From NCBI RefSeq assembly GCF_033118175.1, contig NW_026870963.1, positions 372,001 to 436,000 on the forward strand: 64,000 nt of DNA. The letters run 5' to 3'. Source of the DNA: Dama dama (lineage: Eukaryota > Chordata > Mammalia > Artiodactyla > Cervidae). The notes under the pieces are model-generated. The model did no database searches. It was not told the origin of the DNA and saw nothing but the letters and a program-made list of their open reading frames with translations. The position numbers were made by a program, and so were the translations under genes. Shown piece by piece: positions 22,740-36,258 of this stretch (the stretch's first letter is position 1; every line of letters starts with the position of its first letter).

Positions 22740-25700
22740 GAAGAGCTTCAAAAGTTGTCAAAAATATGAGGAGCATGAAACATTCTGAAAAATAGGAGGA
22801 TCATGAAGCGGTGTTCAAAATCATGAAGAGGCTGAAAAGGTGTGAAAAATATGAAGAGCTTCAAAACGTGTGAAATACATGAGGAGCATGAAAAAGTCTG
22901 AAAAATAGGAGGAGCATCAAGCGGTGTTCAAAAACATGAAGAGCCTGAAAAGGTGTGAAAAATATGAAGAGCTTCAAAAGGTGTGAAAAATAGGAGGAGC
23001 ATGAACCGGGCTGAAAAATAGCAGGAGCATGAATCGGTGTTGTAAAACATGAAGAGCCTGAAAATGTGTGAAAAATATGAAGAGCTTCAAAAGGTGTCAA
23101 AATTATGAAGAGCATGAAACGGTCTGAAAAATAGGAGAAGCATGAAGCGGTGCTGCAACATGAAAAACATGAAAAGGTGTGAAAAATATGAAGAGCTTCA
23201 AAAGGTTCAAAAATATGAGGAGCATGAAACGGTCTGAAAAATGGGAGGAGCATGAAGCGGTGTTGAAAAACATGGAGAGCCTGAAAAGTTGTGAAAAATA
23301 TGAAGAGCTTCAAACGGTTGGAAATATATGAGGAGCATGAAACGGTGTTGAAAAACATGAAGAGCCTGAAAAGGTGTGAAAAATATGAAGAGCTTCAAAA
23401 GGTGTCAAAAATATGAGGAGCATGAAACGGTCTGAAAAATAGGAGGAGCATGAAACGGTGTTCAAAAACATGAAGAGCCTGAAAAGGTGTGAAAGATATG
23501 AAGACCTTCAAAAGGTGTCAAAAATATGAGGAGCATGAAACGGTCTGAAAAATAGGGGCAGCATGAAGCGGTGTAAAAAACATGAAGAGCCTGAAAAGGT
23601 GTGAAAAGTATGAAGAGCTTCAAAAGGTGTGAAAAAATGAAGAGCTTCAAAATGTGTCAAAAATATGAGGAGCATGAAAAGATCTGAAAAATAAGAGCAG
23701 CATGAAACGGTGTTCAAAGACATGAAGAGCCTGAAAAGGTGTGAAAAATATGAAGAGCTTCAAAACGTGTCAAAAATATGAGGAGCATGGAACGATCTGA
23801 AAAATAGGAGGAGCAAGAAGCGGTGTTGAAAAAAATGAAGAGCCTGAAAACGTTTGAAAAATATGAAGAGCTTCAAAAGGTGTGAAAATTATGAAGAGCT
23901 TCAAAAGGTGTCAAAAATGAGATGAGCATGAAACAGTCCGAAAAATAGGAGGAGCCTGAAATCGTGTTCAAAAACATGAAGAGCCTAAAAAGGTGTGAAA
24001 AATATTAAGAGCTTCAAAAGGTGAGAAATACAGGAGGAGCATGAAACGGTCTGAAAAATAGGAGGAGCATGAAGTGGTGTTGAAAAACATGAAGAGCCTG
24101 AAAATGTGTGAAATATATGAAGAGCTTCAAAAGGTGTCAGAAATGAGAGGAGCATGAAACGGTCTGAAAAATAGGAGGAGCATGAAGCGGAGCGGTGTTG
24201 AAAACATGAAGAGCCTGAAAACGTGTGAAAAGCATGAAGAGCTTAAAAGTTGTGAGAAATATGAAGAGCTTCAAAAGGTGTCAAAAATGAGATGAGCATG
24301 AAACGGTCTGAAAAATAGGAGGAGAATGAAACGGTGTTCAAAAACATGAAGAGCCTGAAAAGGTGTGAAAAATATGAAGAGCTTTAAAAGGTGTGAAATA
24401 CATGAGGGGCATAAAACGGTCTTAAAAATAGGAGGAGCATGAAACCGTGTTCAAAAACCTGAAGAGCCTGAAAAGTTGTGAAAAATATGAAGAGCTTCAA
24501 AAGGTTGGAAATACATGAGGAGCATGAAATGGTGTTGAAAAACATGAAGAGCCTGAAAAGGTGGGTAAAATATGAAGAGCTTCAGAAGGTGTGAAATACA
24601 TGAGGAGCATGAATCGGTCTGAAAAATAGGAGGAGCATGAAGTGGTGTTTAAAAACATGAAGAGACTGAATAGGTGTGAAAAATATGTAGAGCTTCAAAA
24701 GGTGACAAAAATGAGATGAGCATGAAACGGTCTGAAAAATATGAGGAGCATGAAGCGGTGTTGGAAAACATGAAGAGTCTGAAAAGGTGTGAAATATATT
24801 TAGAGCTTCAAAAGGTGTAAAATACATGAGGAACATGAAACGCTCTGGAAAATAGAATGAGCATGAAGTTGTGTTGAAAAACATGAAGAGACTGAAAAGG
24901 TGTGAAAAATATGAAGAGCTTCAAAAGGTGTCAAAACTATGAGGAGCATGAAACGGTCTGAAAAATAGGAGGAGCATGAAAGGGTGTTCAAATGCATGAA
25001 GAGCCTGAAAAGGTGTGAAAAATATGAAGAGCTTCAAAAGGTGTAAAATACATGAGGAACATGAAACGCTCTGGAAAATAGAATGAGCATGAAGTTGTGT
25101 TGAAAAACATGAAGAGACTGAAAAGGTGTGAAAAATATGAAGAGGTTCAAAAGGTGTGAAAAATATGACGAGTATGATACGGTTTGAAAAATAGGAGGAG
25201 CATGAAGCTCTGTTCAAAAACATGAAGATCCTGAAAAGTTGTGAAAAATATGAAAAGCTTCAAAAGTTGTCAAAAATATGAGGAGCATGAAACATTCTGA
25301 AAAATAGGAGGATCATGAAGCGGTGTTCAAAATCATGAAGAGGCTGAAAAGGTGTGAAAAATATGAAGAGCTTCAAAACGTGTGAAATACATGAGGAGCA
25401 TGAAACTCTCTGAAAAATAGGAGGAGCATGAAGCAGTTTTGAAAAACATGAAGAGTCTAAAAACGTGTGAAAATATGAAGAGCTTCAAAAATATGAAAAA
25501 TATGAAGAGCTTCAAAAGGTGTGGAAAATATGAAGAGCTTCAAAATGTGTAAAAAGTGAGATGAGCATTAAACGGTCTGAAAAATTGGAGGAGCATGAAG
25601 TGGTGTTGAAAAACATGAAGAGCCTGAAAATGTGTGAAATATATGAAGAGCTTCAAAAGTTGTCAGAAATGATAGAAACATGAAACGGTCGGAAAAATAG

Positions 25701-28700
25701 GATGAGCAAGAAGGGGTGTTGAACAACATGAAGAGCCTGAAAAGCTGTGAGAAATATGAAGAGCTTCAAATGGTGTCAAAAATATGAGGAGCATGAAACG
25801 GTCTGAAAAATAGGATGAGCAAGAAGGGGTGTTGAAAAACATGAAGAGCCTGAAAACGTGTGAAAAATATGAAGAGCTTCAAAAGGTGTTAAAAATATGA
25901 AGAGCATGAAAAGGTCTGAAAATTTGGAGGATCATGAGCAGTGTTCAAAAACACGAAGAGCCTGAAAAGGTGTGAAAAATATTAAGAGCTTCAAATGGTG
26001 TCAAAATATGAGAAGAATGATAAGGTCTGAAAGATAGATGCGGCATGAAATGGTGTTGAAAAACATGAAGACCCTGAAAAGGTGTGAAAAATATGAAGAG
26101 CTTCAAAAGGTGTGAAATACATGAGGACCATGAAACGGGCTGAAAAATAGAAGCAAGAAGTGGTGTGGAAAAACATGAAGAGCCTGAAAAGGTGTGAAAA
26201 ATATGAACAGCTTTAAAAGGAGTGAAATATATTAGGAGCATGAAACTCTCTGAAAAATAGGAGGAGCATGAAGCGGTGTTCAAAAACATGAAGAGCCTAA
26301 AGTTGTGAAAAATATGAAAAGCTTCAAAAGGTGTCAAAAATGAGATGAGCATGAAACGGTCTGAAATTTTGGAGGATCATGATAGGTGTTCAAAAACATG
26401 AAGAGCCTGAAAAGGTGTGAAAAATATGAAGAGCTTCAAATGGTGTCAAAATATGAGAAGCATGAAACGGTGTGAAAGAAAGGAGGAGCATGAAACGGTG
26501 ATCAGAAACATGAAGAGCCTGAAAAGGAGTGAAAAATATGAAGAGCTTCAAAACGTGTCAAAAATATGAGGAGCATGAAACGGTCTGAAAAATAGGAGGA
26601 GCATGAAACGGTGATCAAAAACATGAAGAGTCTGAAAAGGTGTGAAAAATATGAAGAGCTTCAAAAGGTGTCAAAAATATGAGGAGCATGAAAGGTCTGA
26701 AAAATAGGACGAGCATGAAGCGGTGCTAAAACACATGAAGAGCCTGAAAAGTTGTGAAATAATGAAGAGCTTCTAAAGGTGTCAAAAAAATGAGGAGGAT
26801 GAAACGGTCTGAAAAATAGGAGGAGCATGAAGTGATGTTGAAAAACCTGAAGAGCCTGAAAAGGTGTGAAAAATATGAAGAGCTTCAAAATGTGTCAAAA
26901 ATATGAGGAGCATGAAACAGTCTGGAAAATAGGAGGAGACTGAAGCCGTGTTCAAAAACATGAAGAGCCTGAACACGTGTGAAAAATATGAACAGCTTCA
27001 GAAGGTGTCAAAATTATTAGGGGCATGAAACGGTCTGAAAAATACGAGGAGCATGAAGTGGTGTTGAAAAACATTAAGAGCCTGAAAAGGTGTGAAAATT
27101 ATGAAGAGCTTCAAAAGGTGTCAAAAATATGAGGAGCATGAAACGGTCTGAAAAATAGAAGTAGCATGAAATGGTGTTGAAAAACATGAAGAGCCTGAAA
27201 AGTGTGAAAAATATGAAGAGCTTCAAAAATGTGAAAAATATGAAGAACTTCAAAAGGTGTGAAATATATGAAGAGTTTCAAAAGGTGTTAAATATTAGAT
27301 GAGCATCAAACGGTCTGAAAAATAGGAGGAGCATGAAGTGGTGTTGAAAAACATGAAGAGCCTGAAAAGGTGTGAAAAATATAAAGAGCTTCAAAAGGTG
27401 TATTACATGAGGAGCATGAACCAGTCTGAAAAAAGGGAGGAGCATGAAGCTGTGTTCAAAAACATGAAGAGCCCGAAAAGGTGTGAAAAATATGAGGAGA
27501 ATGAAATTGTCTGAAAAATAGGAGGAGCATGAAGTGGTGTTCAAAAACATGAAGAGCCTGAAAAGTTGTGAATAATATGAAGAGCTTCAAAAGGTGTCAA
27601 AAATACGAGGAGCATGAAACGGTCTGAAAAATAGGAGGAGAATGAAGCGTTGTTCAAAAACGTGAAGAGCCTGAAAAGGTGTGAAAAATATGAAGAGCTT
27701 CAAAACGTGTCAAAAATATGAGGAGCATGAAACGGTCTGAAAAATAGAAGCAGCATGAAGCGGTGTTCAAAAACATGAAGAGCCTGAAAACGTGTGAAAA
27801 ATATGAAGAGCTTCAGAAGGTGTGAAAAATATGAAGAGCTCAAAAGGTGTCAAAAATGAGATGAGCATGAAACGGTCTGAAAAATAGGAAGAGCATGAAG
27901 CTGTGTTGAAAAACATGAAGAGCCTGAAAAGGTGTGAAAAATATGAAGAGCTTCAAAAGGTGTCAAAAATATGAGGAGCATGAAACGGTCTGAAAAATAG
28001 GAGGAGCATGAAGCGGTGTTGAAAAACATGAAGAGCCTGAAAAGGTATGAAAAATATAAAGAGCCTCAAAACGTGTCAAATATATGAGGAGCATGAAATG
28101 GTCTGAAAAATAGGAGGAGCAGGAAGTGGTGTTGAAAAACATGAAGTGCCTGAAAAGTTGTGAAAAATATGAAGAGCTTCAAAATGTGTGAAACACATGA
28201 GGAGCATTAAACGGTCTGAAAATTAGGAGGAGCATGAAGAGTTGTTCAGAAACATGAAGAGTCTGAAAATGTCTCAAAAATATGAAGAGCTTCAAAAGGT
28301 GTGAAAAACATGAGGAGCATGAAACGGTCTGAAAAATAGGAGGAGCATGAAGCGGTGTTCAAAAACATGAAGAGCCTGAAAAGGTGTGAAAAATATGAAG
28401 AACTTCAAAAGGTGTCAAAAATATGAGGAGCATGAAACGGTCTGAAAAATAGGAGGAGCATGAAGTGGTTGTGAAAAACATGAAGAGCCTGAAAATGTGT
28501 GCAAAATATGAAGAGCTTAAAAAGGTGTGAAATACATGTGGAGCATGAAACGGTCTGAAAAATAGGAGGATCATGAAGCGGTGTTCAAAAAAATGTAGAG
28601 ACTGAAAAGGTGTGAAAAATATGAAGAGCTTCAAAAGGTGTCAAATTATGAGGAGCATGAAACGGTCTGCAAATAGGACGACCATGAATCGGTGTTCAAA

Positions 28701-31700
28701 AATATGAAGAGCCTGAAAAGGTGTGAAAAATATGAAGAGCTTCAAAAGGTGTGAAAAATATGAGGTGCATGTAATGGTCTGAAAAATAGGAGGAGCATGA
28801 AGCGGTGTTGAAAAACATGAAGAGCCTGAAAACGTGTGAAAAATATGAAGAGCTTCAAAAGGTGTGAAAAATATGAAGAGCTTCAAAAGGTGTCAAAAAT
28901 GAGATGAGCATGAAACGGTCTGAAAAATAGGCGGAGCATGAAGTGGTGTTGAAAAAAATGAAGAGCCTGAAAAGGTGTGACATATATGAAGAGCCTCAAA
29001 AGGTGTCAAAAATATGAGGAGCATGAAACGGTCTGAAAAATAGGAGGATCATGAAGCGGTGTTGAAAAGCCTCAAGAGCCTGAAAAGGTTTGAAAAATAT
29101 GAAGAGCTTCAAAAGGTGTGAAAACTATGAGGAGCATGAAACGGTCTGAAATATAGGAGGAGCATGAAACGGTGTTGAAAAACATGAAGAGCCTGGAAAG
29201 TTGTGAAAAATATGAAGAGCTTCAAAAGGTGTGAATTATATGAGGAGCATGAAAAGTACTTAAAAATAGAGGGAACATGAAGCGGTGTTCAAAAACATGA
29301 AGAGCCTGAAAAGGTGTGAAAAATATGAAGAGCTTCAAAATGTGTCTAAAATATGACGAGCAAGAAACCCTCTTAAAATTAGGAGGATTATAGCGGTGTT
29401 CAAAAACATGAAGAGCCTGAAAAGGTGTGCAAAATATGAAGAGCTTCAAAAGGTGTGAAATACATGAGGAGCATGAAACGGTGTTCAAAAATATGCGGAG
29501 ACTAAAAAGGTGTGAAAAATATGAGGAGCTTCAAAAAGTGTCAAAAATTAGATTAGCATGAAAGGGTCTGAAAAATAGGAGGAGCATGAAGTGGTGTTTA
29601 AAAACACGAAGAGCCTGAAAAGGTGTGAAAAATATGAAGAGCTTCAAAAGGTGTCAAAAATATGAGGAGCATGAAATGGTCCGAAAAATAAAGGGTCATG
29701 AAGCGGTGTTGAAAAACATGAAGAGCCTGAAAAGGTGTGAAAAATATGAAGAGCTTCAAAAGGTGTCAAAAATATGAGGAGCGTGAAACGGTCTGAAAAA
29801 TAGGAGGAGCATAAGCGGGGTACAAAAACAGGAACAGCCTGAAAAGGTGTGAAAAATATGAAGAGCTTCAAAAGGTGTGAAAAATATGAAGAGCTTCAAA
29901 AGGTGTCAAAAATTAGATTAGCATGAATCGGTCTGAAAAATAGGAGGAGCATGAAGCGGTGTTTAAAACATGAACAGACTGAAAAGGTGTGAAAAATATG
30001 AAGAGCTTCAAAAGGTGTGAAAAATATGAAGAGCTTCAAAAGGTGTCAAAAATTAGATCAGCATGAATGGGTCTGAAAAATAGGAGGAGCATGAAGTGCT
30101 GTTGAAAAACATGAAGAGCCTGAAAAGGTGTGAAATATATGAAGAGCTTCAAAAGGTGTAAAATATATGAAGAGCTTCAAAAGGTGTCAAAAATATGAGG
30201 AGCATGAAACGGTCTGAAAAACAGGAGGAGCATGAAACGGTGTTCAAAAACATGAAGAGCCTGAAAAGGTGTGCAAAATATGAAGAGCTTCAAAAGGTGT
30301 GAAATACATGAGGAGCATGAAACGGTGTTCAAAAACATGCAGAGACTGAAAAGGTGTGAAAAATATGAAGAGCTTCAAAAAGTGTCAAAAATTAGATTAG
30401 CATGAATGGGTCTGAAAAATAGGAGGAGCCTGAAGTTTTGTTGAAAAACATGAAAAGCCTGAAAAAGTGTGAAAAATATGAAGAGCTTAAAAAATATGAG
30501 AATTATGAAGAGCTTCAAAAGGTGTGAAAAATATGAAGAGCTTCAAAAGATGTCAAAAATGAGATGAGCATGAAACGGTCTGAAAAATAGGAGGAGCATG
30601 AAGTGGTGTTGAAAATCATGAAGAGCCTGAAAAGTGTGAAAAATATGAAGAGCTTCAAAAGGTGTCAAAAATATGAGGAGCATGAAACGGTCCGAAAAAT
30701 AGGAGGAGAATGAAGCGGTGTAGAAAAACATGAAGAGCCTGAAAAAGTGTGAAAAATATGAAGTGCTTCAAAAGGTGTGAAAAATATGAAGAGCTTCAAA
30801 TGGTGTGAAAAATATGAGGAGCATGAAACGGTCTGAAATATAGGAGGAGCATGAACCCGTGTTCAAAAACATGAAGAGCCTGAAAAGGTGTGAAAAATAT
30901 GAAGAGCTTCAAAAGGTGTCAAAAATATGAGGAGCATGGAATGGTCTGAAAAATAGGAGGAGCATGAAGCGGTGTTGAAAAACATGAAGAGTCTGAAAAG
31001 GTGTGAAAAATATGAACAGCTTCAAAATGTGTGAAAAATATGAGGAGCATGAAACGGTGAAAAATAGGAGGAGCATGAAGCGGTGTTGAAAAACATGAAC
31101 AGTCTGAAAATGTGTGGAAAATATGTATAGCTTCAAAAGGTGTTAAATACATGAGGAGCATGAAACAGTCTGAAAAATAAGAGGAGCATGAAGTGGTGTT
31201 CAAAAACATGAAGAGCCTGAAAAGGTGTGAAAAATATGAAGAGCTTCCAAATGTGTGAAATACATGAGGAGCATGAAAAAGTCTGAAAAATAGGAGGAGC
31301 ATGAAGTGGTGTTCAAAAACATGAAGAGCCTGAAAACGTGTGAAAATTATGAAGAGCTTCAAAAATGTGAAAAATATGAAGAGCTTCAAAATGTGTGAAA
31401 TACATGAGGAGTATGAAATGGTCGGAAAAATAGCAGGAGCATGAAGCGGTGTTGAAAAACATGAAGAGTCTGAAAACGTGTGAAAATTATGAAGAGCTTC
31501 AAAAATGTGAAAAATATGAAGAGCTTCAAAAGGTGTGAAAAATATGAAGAGCTTCAAAAGGTGTCAAAAAAGAGATGAGCATAAAAAGGTCTGAAAAATA
31601 CGAGGAGCATGAAGCGGTGTTGAAAATCATGAAGAGCCTGAAAACGTATGAAAAATATGAAGAGCTTCATAAGATGTGAAATATATGAAGAGCTTCAAAA

Positions 31701-33899
31701 GGTGTCAAAATGAGATGAGCATGAAACGATTTGAAAAATAGGAGGAGCATGAATTGGTGTTGAAATAAATGAAGAGCCTGAAAAGGTGTGAAATATCTGA
31801 AGAGCTTCAAAAGGTGTCATATATATGAGGAGAATGAAACGGTCTGAAAAATAGGCGGAGCATGAAGCGGTGATCAAAAACATGAAGAGCATGAAAAGGT
31901 GTGAATAATATGAAGAGCTTCTAAAGGTGTCAAAAATATGAGGAGCATGATACGGTCTGAAAAATAGGAGGAGCATGAAGTAGTGTTGTAAAACATGTAG
32001 AGCCTGAAAAATTGTGAAAAATATGAAGAGCTTCAAAAGTTGTCAAATATATGAGGAGTATGAGACGGTCTGAAAAATAGGAGGAGCATGAAGCAGTGTT
32101 CAAAAACATGAAGAGCCTGAAAAGTTGAGAAAAATATGAAGAGCTTCAAAATGTGTCTAAAATATGACGAGCATGAAACGGTCCGAAAAATAACAGGATC
32201 ATGAAGCGCTGTTGAAAAACATGAAGAGCCTGAAAAGGTGTGAAAAATATGAAGAGCTTCAAAAGGTGTCAAAAATATGAGGAGCATGAAACGGTCCGAA
32301 AAATAACAGGATCATGAAGCGGTGTTGAAAAACATGAACAGCCTGAAAAGGTGTGAAAAATATGAAGAGCTTCAAAGGTGTGAAAAATATGAAGAGCTTC
32401 AAAAGGTGTCAAAAATTAGATTAGCATGAACCGGTCTGAAAAATAGGAGGAGCATGAAGCGGTGTTTAAAACATGAACAGACTGAAAAGGTGTGAAAAAT
32501 ATGAAGAGCTTCAAAAGGTGTGAAAAATATGAAGAGCTTCAAAAGGTGTCAAAATTAGATTAGCATGAAAGGGTCTGAAAAATAGGAGGAGCATGAAGCG
32601 GTGTTGAAAAACAAGAAGAGTCTGAAAAGGTGTGAAAAATATGAGGTGCAAGAAATGGTCTGAAAAATATTAGGAGCATGAAACGGTGATCATAACAAGA
32701 AGAGTCTGAAAAGGTGTGAAAAATATGAAGAGCTTCAAAAGTGGTCAAAAATATGAGGAGCATGAAACGTTCTGAAAATTAGGAGGATCATGAGCGGTGT
32801 TCAAAAACATGAAGAGCCTGAAAAGGTGTGAAAAATATGAAGAGCTTCAAAAGGGGTCAATATGTGAGGAGCATGAAACGGTCTGAAAGATAGGAGCAGA
32901 ATGAAACCGTGATCAGAAACATGAAGAGCCTGAAAAGGTGTGAAAAGTATGAAGAGCTTCAAAAGAGGTGAAATTCATGAGGAGCATGAAACAATCTGAA
33001 AAATGGGAGAAGCATGAAGTGGTGTGGACAAACATGAAGAGCCTGAAAAGGTGTGAAAAATATGAAGAGCTTAAAAATGTGTGAAATACATGAGGAGCAT
33101 GAAACTCTCTGAAAAATAGGAGGAGCATGAAGTGGTGTTCAAAAACATGAAGAGTCTTAAAAGGGGTGAAAAATATGAAGAGCTTCAATAGGTGTGAATA
33201 ATATGAGGAGCAGGATAAGGTCTGAAAAATAGGAGGAGCATGAAGCGGTGTTCAAAAACATGAAGAGCCTGAAAAATTGTGAAAAATATGAAAAGCTTGA
33301 AAATGTGTCAAAAATGAGACGAGCATGAAATGCTCTGAAAAACAGGAGGAGCATTAAGCCGTGTTGAAAAACATGAAGAGCATGAAAACGTGTGAAAAAT
33401 ATGAAGAGCTTCAAAAGGTGTCAAAAATATGAGGAACATGAAACGGTCTGCAAAAAAGGAGGAGCATGAAGTGGTGTTGAAAAACTTGAACAGCCAGAAA
33501 AGGAGTGAAAAATATGAAAAGCTTCAAAAAGTGTGAAAAATATCAGGAGCATGAAACGGTCTGAAAAATAGGAGGAGACTGAAGCGGTGTTTAAAAACAT
33601 GAAGAGTCTGAAAAGGTGTGAAAAACATGAAGAGCTTCAAAAGGTGTGAAAAATATGAAGAGCTTCAAAAGTGTCAAAATTGAGATGAGCATGAAACGTT
33701 CTGAAAAATAGCAGGAGCATGAAGTGGTGTTGAAAAAAAAGAAGAGCCTGAAAAGGTGTGAAATATATGAAGACCTTCAAAAGGTGTCAAAAACATGAGG
33801 AGAAAGAAACGGTCTGAAAAATAGGAGGAGCATGAAGCGGTGTTGAAAAATATGAAGAGCCTGAAAACGTGTGAAAAATATGAAGAGCTTCAAAAGGTG
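22740..33899 (+). repeat. 28-bp satellite, irregular middle segment
   Basis: Standard A-B-C-D modules occur with frequent extra A units, point changes and small indels. No long recent duplication dominates. A short stretch near 22,724-22,890 recurs near 25,231-25,400 (offset about 2,510 bp). The attagattagcatg form of B, aaaaattagattagc, is clustered at 29.5-30.4 kb and 32.4-32.6 kb. No gene or insertion is seen. Confidence 0.85.
24795..25151 (+). repeat. 226-bp local duplication
   Basis: The rare string gtgtaaaatacatgagg, followed by gaacatgaaacgctctgg and atagaatgagcatg, occurs from 24,815 and again from 25,041. The offset of 226 bp is two 113-bp modules. The copies share about 130 bp. Confidence 0.8.
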
Positions 33900-36258
33900 T
33901 GAAAAATATGAAGAGCTTCAAAAGGTGTCAAAAATATGAGGAGTATGAAACGGTCTGAAAAATAGGAGGAGCATAAAGCGGTGTTGAAAAACATGAAGAG
34001 CCTGAAAAGGTGTGAAAAATATGAAGAGATTCAAAAGGTGTCAAAAATATGAGGAGCATGAAACGGTGTTGAAAAACATGAAGAGCCTGAAAAGGTGTGA
34101 AAAATATGAACAGCTTCAAAAAGTGTCAAAAATATGAGGAGCAAGAAACGGTCTGAAAAATAGGAGGAGCATGAAGCGGTGTTGAAAAACATGAAGAGCC
34201 TGAAAACGTGTGAAAAATATGAAGAGCTTCAAAAGGTGTGAAAAATATGAAGAGCTTCAAATGTGTCAAAAATGAGATGAGCATGAAACGGTCTGAAAAA
34301 TAGGAGGAGCATGAAGTGGTGTTGAAAAACATGAAGAACCTGAAAAGGTGTGAAAAATATGAAGAGCATCAAAAGGTGTCAAAAATATGAGGAGCATGAA
34401 ACGGTCTCAAAAATAGGAGGAGCATGAAGCGGTGTTCAAAAACATGAAGAAACTGAAAAGTTTTGAAAAATATGAAAAGCTTCAAAAGGTGTCAAAAATG
34501 AGATGAGCATGAAACGGTTTGAAAAATAGGAGGAGCATGAAGTGGTGTTGAAAAAAAAGAAGAGACTGAAAAGGTGTGAAAAATATGAAGAGCTTTAAAA
34601 GGTGTGAAAAATATGAGGAGCATGAAAAGGTCTGCAAAAAGGAGGAGCATGAAGTGGTGTTGAAAATCTTGAAGAGCCTGAAAAGGTGTGAAAAATATGA
34701 GGAGCTTTAAAAGGTGTCCAAAATATGAGGAGCATGAAACGGTCTGAAAAATAGGAGAAGCATAAAATGGTGATCAAAAACATGAAGAGCCTGAAAAGGT
34801 GTGAAAAATATGAGAGCTTCAAAAGGCGTGAAATACATGAGGAGCATGTAACGGGCTGAAAAATAGGAGAACCATGAAGTGGTGTGCAAAAACATGAAGA
34901 GCCTGAAAAGGTGTGAAAAATATGAAAGGCTTCAAAAGGTGTGAAATACATGAGGAGCATGAAACTCTCGGAAAAATAGGAGGAGCAAGAAGCAGTGTTC
35001 AAAAACAGGAAGAGCCTGAAAACTTGTGAAAAATATGAAGAGCTTCAAAAGGTGTGAAATACATGAGGCGCATGAAACTCTCTGAAAATTAGGAGGAGCA
35101 AGAGGCAGTGTTCAAAAACATGAAGAGCCTGAAAACGTGTGAAAAATATGAAGAGCTTCAAAAGGTTTGAAATACATGAGGCGCATGAAAGTCTCTGAAA
35201 ATTAGGAGGAGCAAGAAGCAGTGTTCAAAAACAAGAAGAGCCTGAAAAGGTGTGAAAAATATGAAGACCTTCAAAAGTTGTGAAATACATGAGGCGCATG
35301 AAACTCTCTCAAAATTAGGAGGAGCAAGAAGCAGTGTTCAAAAACATGAAGAGCCTGAAAACGTGTGAAAAATATGAAGAGCTTTAAAAGGTGTGAAAAA
35401 TATGAAGAGCTTCAAAAGGTGTGAAATATATGAAGAGCTTCAAAATGTGTCAAAAATATGAGGAGCATGAAACGGTCTCAAAAATAGGAGGAGCATGAAG
35501 CAGTGTTCAAAAACATGAAGAGCCTGAAAAGTTTTGAAAAATATGAAAAGCTTCAAAAGGTGTCAAAAATGAGATGAGCATGAAACGGTTTGAAAAACAG
35601 GAGGAGCATGAAGTGGTGTTGAAAAAAAAGAAGAGACTGAAAAGGTGTGAAAAATATGAGGAGCATGAGAAGGTCTGCAAAAAGTAGGAGCATGAAGTGG
35701 TGTTGAAAAATTTGAAGAGCCTGAAAAGGTGTGAAAAATATGAGGAGCTTTAAAAGGTGTCAAAAATATGAGGAGCATGAAACGGTCTGAAAAAGAGGAG
35801 GAGCATGAATCGGTGTTGAAAAACATGAAGAGCCTAAAAAGTTGTGAAAAATGTGAAGAGCTTCAAAAAGTGTCAAAAATATGAGGAGCATGAAACGGTC
35901 TGATAAATAGGAGGAGCATGAAGCGTTGTTGAAAAACATGCAGAGCCTGAAAAGTTGTGAAAAATATGAAGAGCTTCAAAAGGTGTGAAAAATATGAAGA
36001 GCTTCAAATGTGTCAAAAATGAGATGAGCATGAAACGGTCTGAAAAATAAGAGGAGCATGAAGTGGTGTTGAAAAAAAAGATGAGGCTGAAAAGGTGTGA
36101 AATATATGAAGACCTTCAAAAGGTGTCAAAAATATGAGGAGAATGCAACTTTCTGAATAATAGGAGGAGCATGAAGCGGTGTTGAAAAACATGAAGAGCC
36201 TGAAAACGTGTGAAAAATATGAAGAGCTTCAAAAGGTGTGAAAAATATGAAGAGCTTC
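33900..36258 (+). repeat. Partial higher-order copy (copy 0)
   Basis: This segment matches the beginning of the next copy at an offset of 2,451 bp from about 33,900 to 34,690. It matches again at about 2,226 bp from 34,920, the difference being about two modules present here and missing there. Markers are gagcataaagcgg near 33,970, tctcaaaaatagg and tctgcaaaaagg. Confidence 0.8.
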
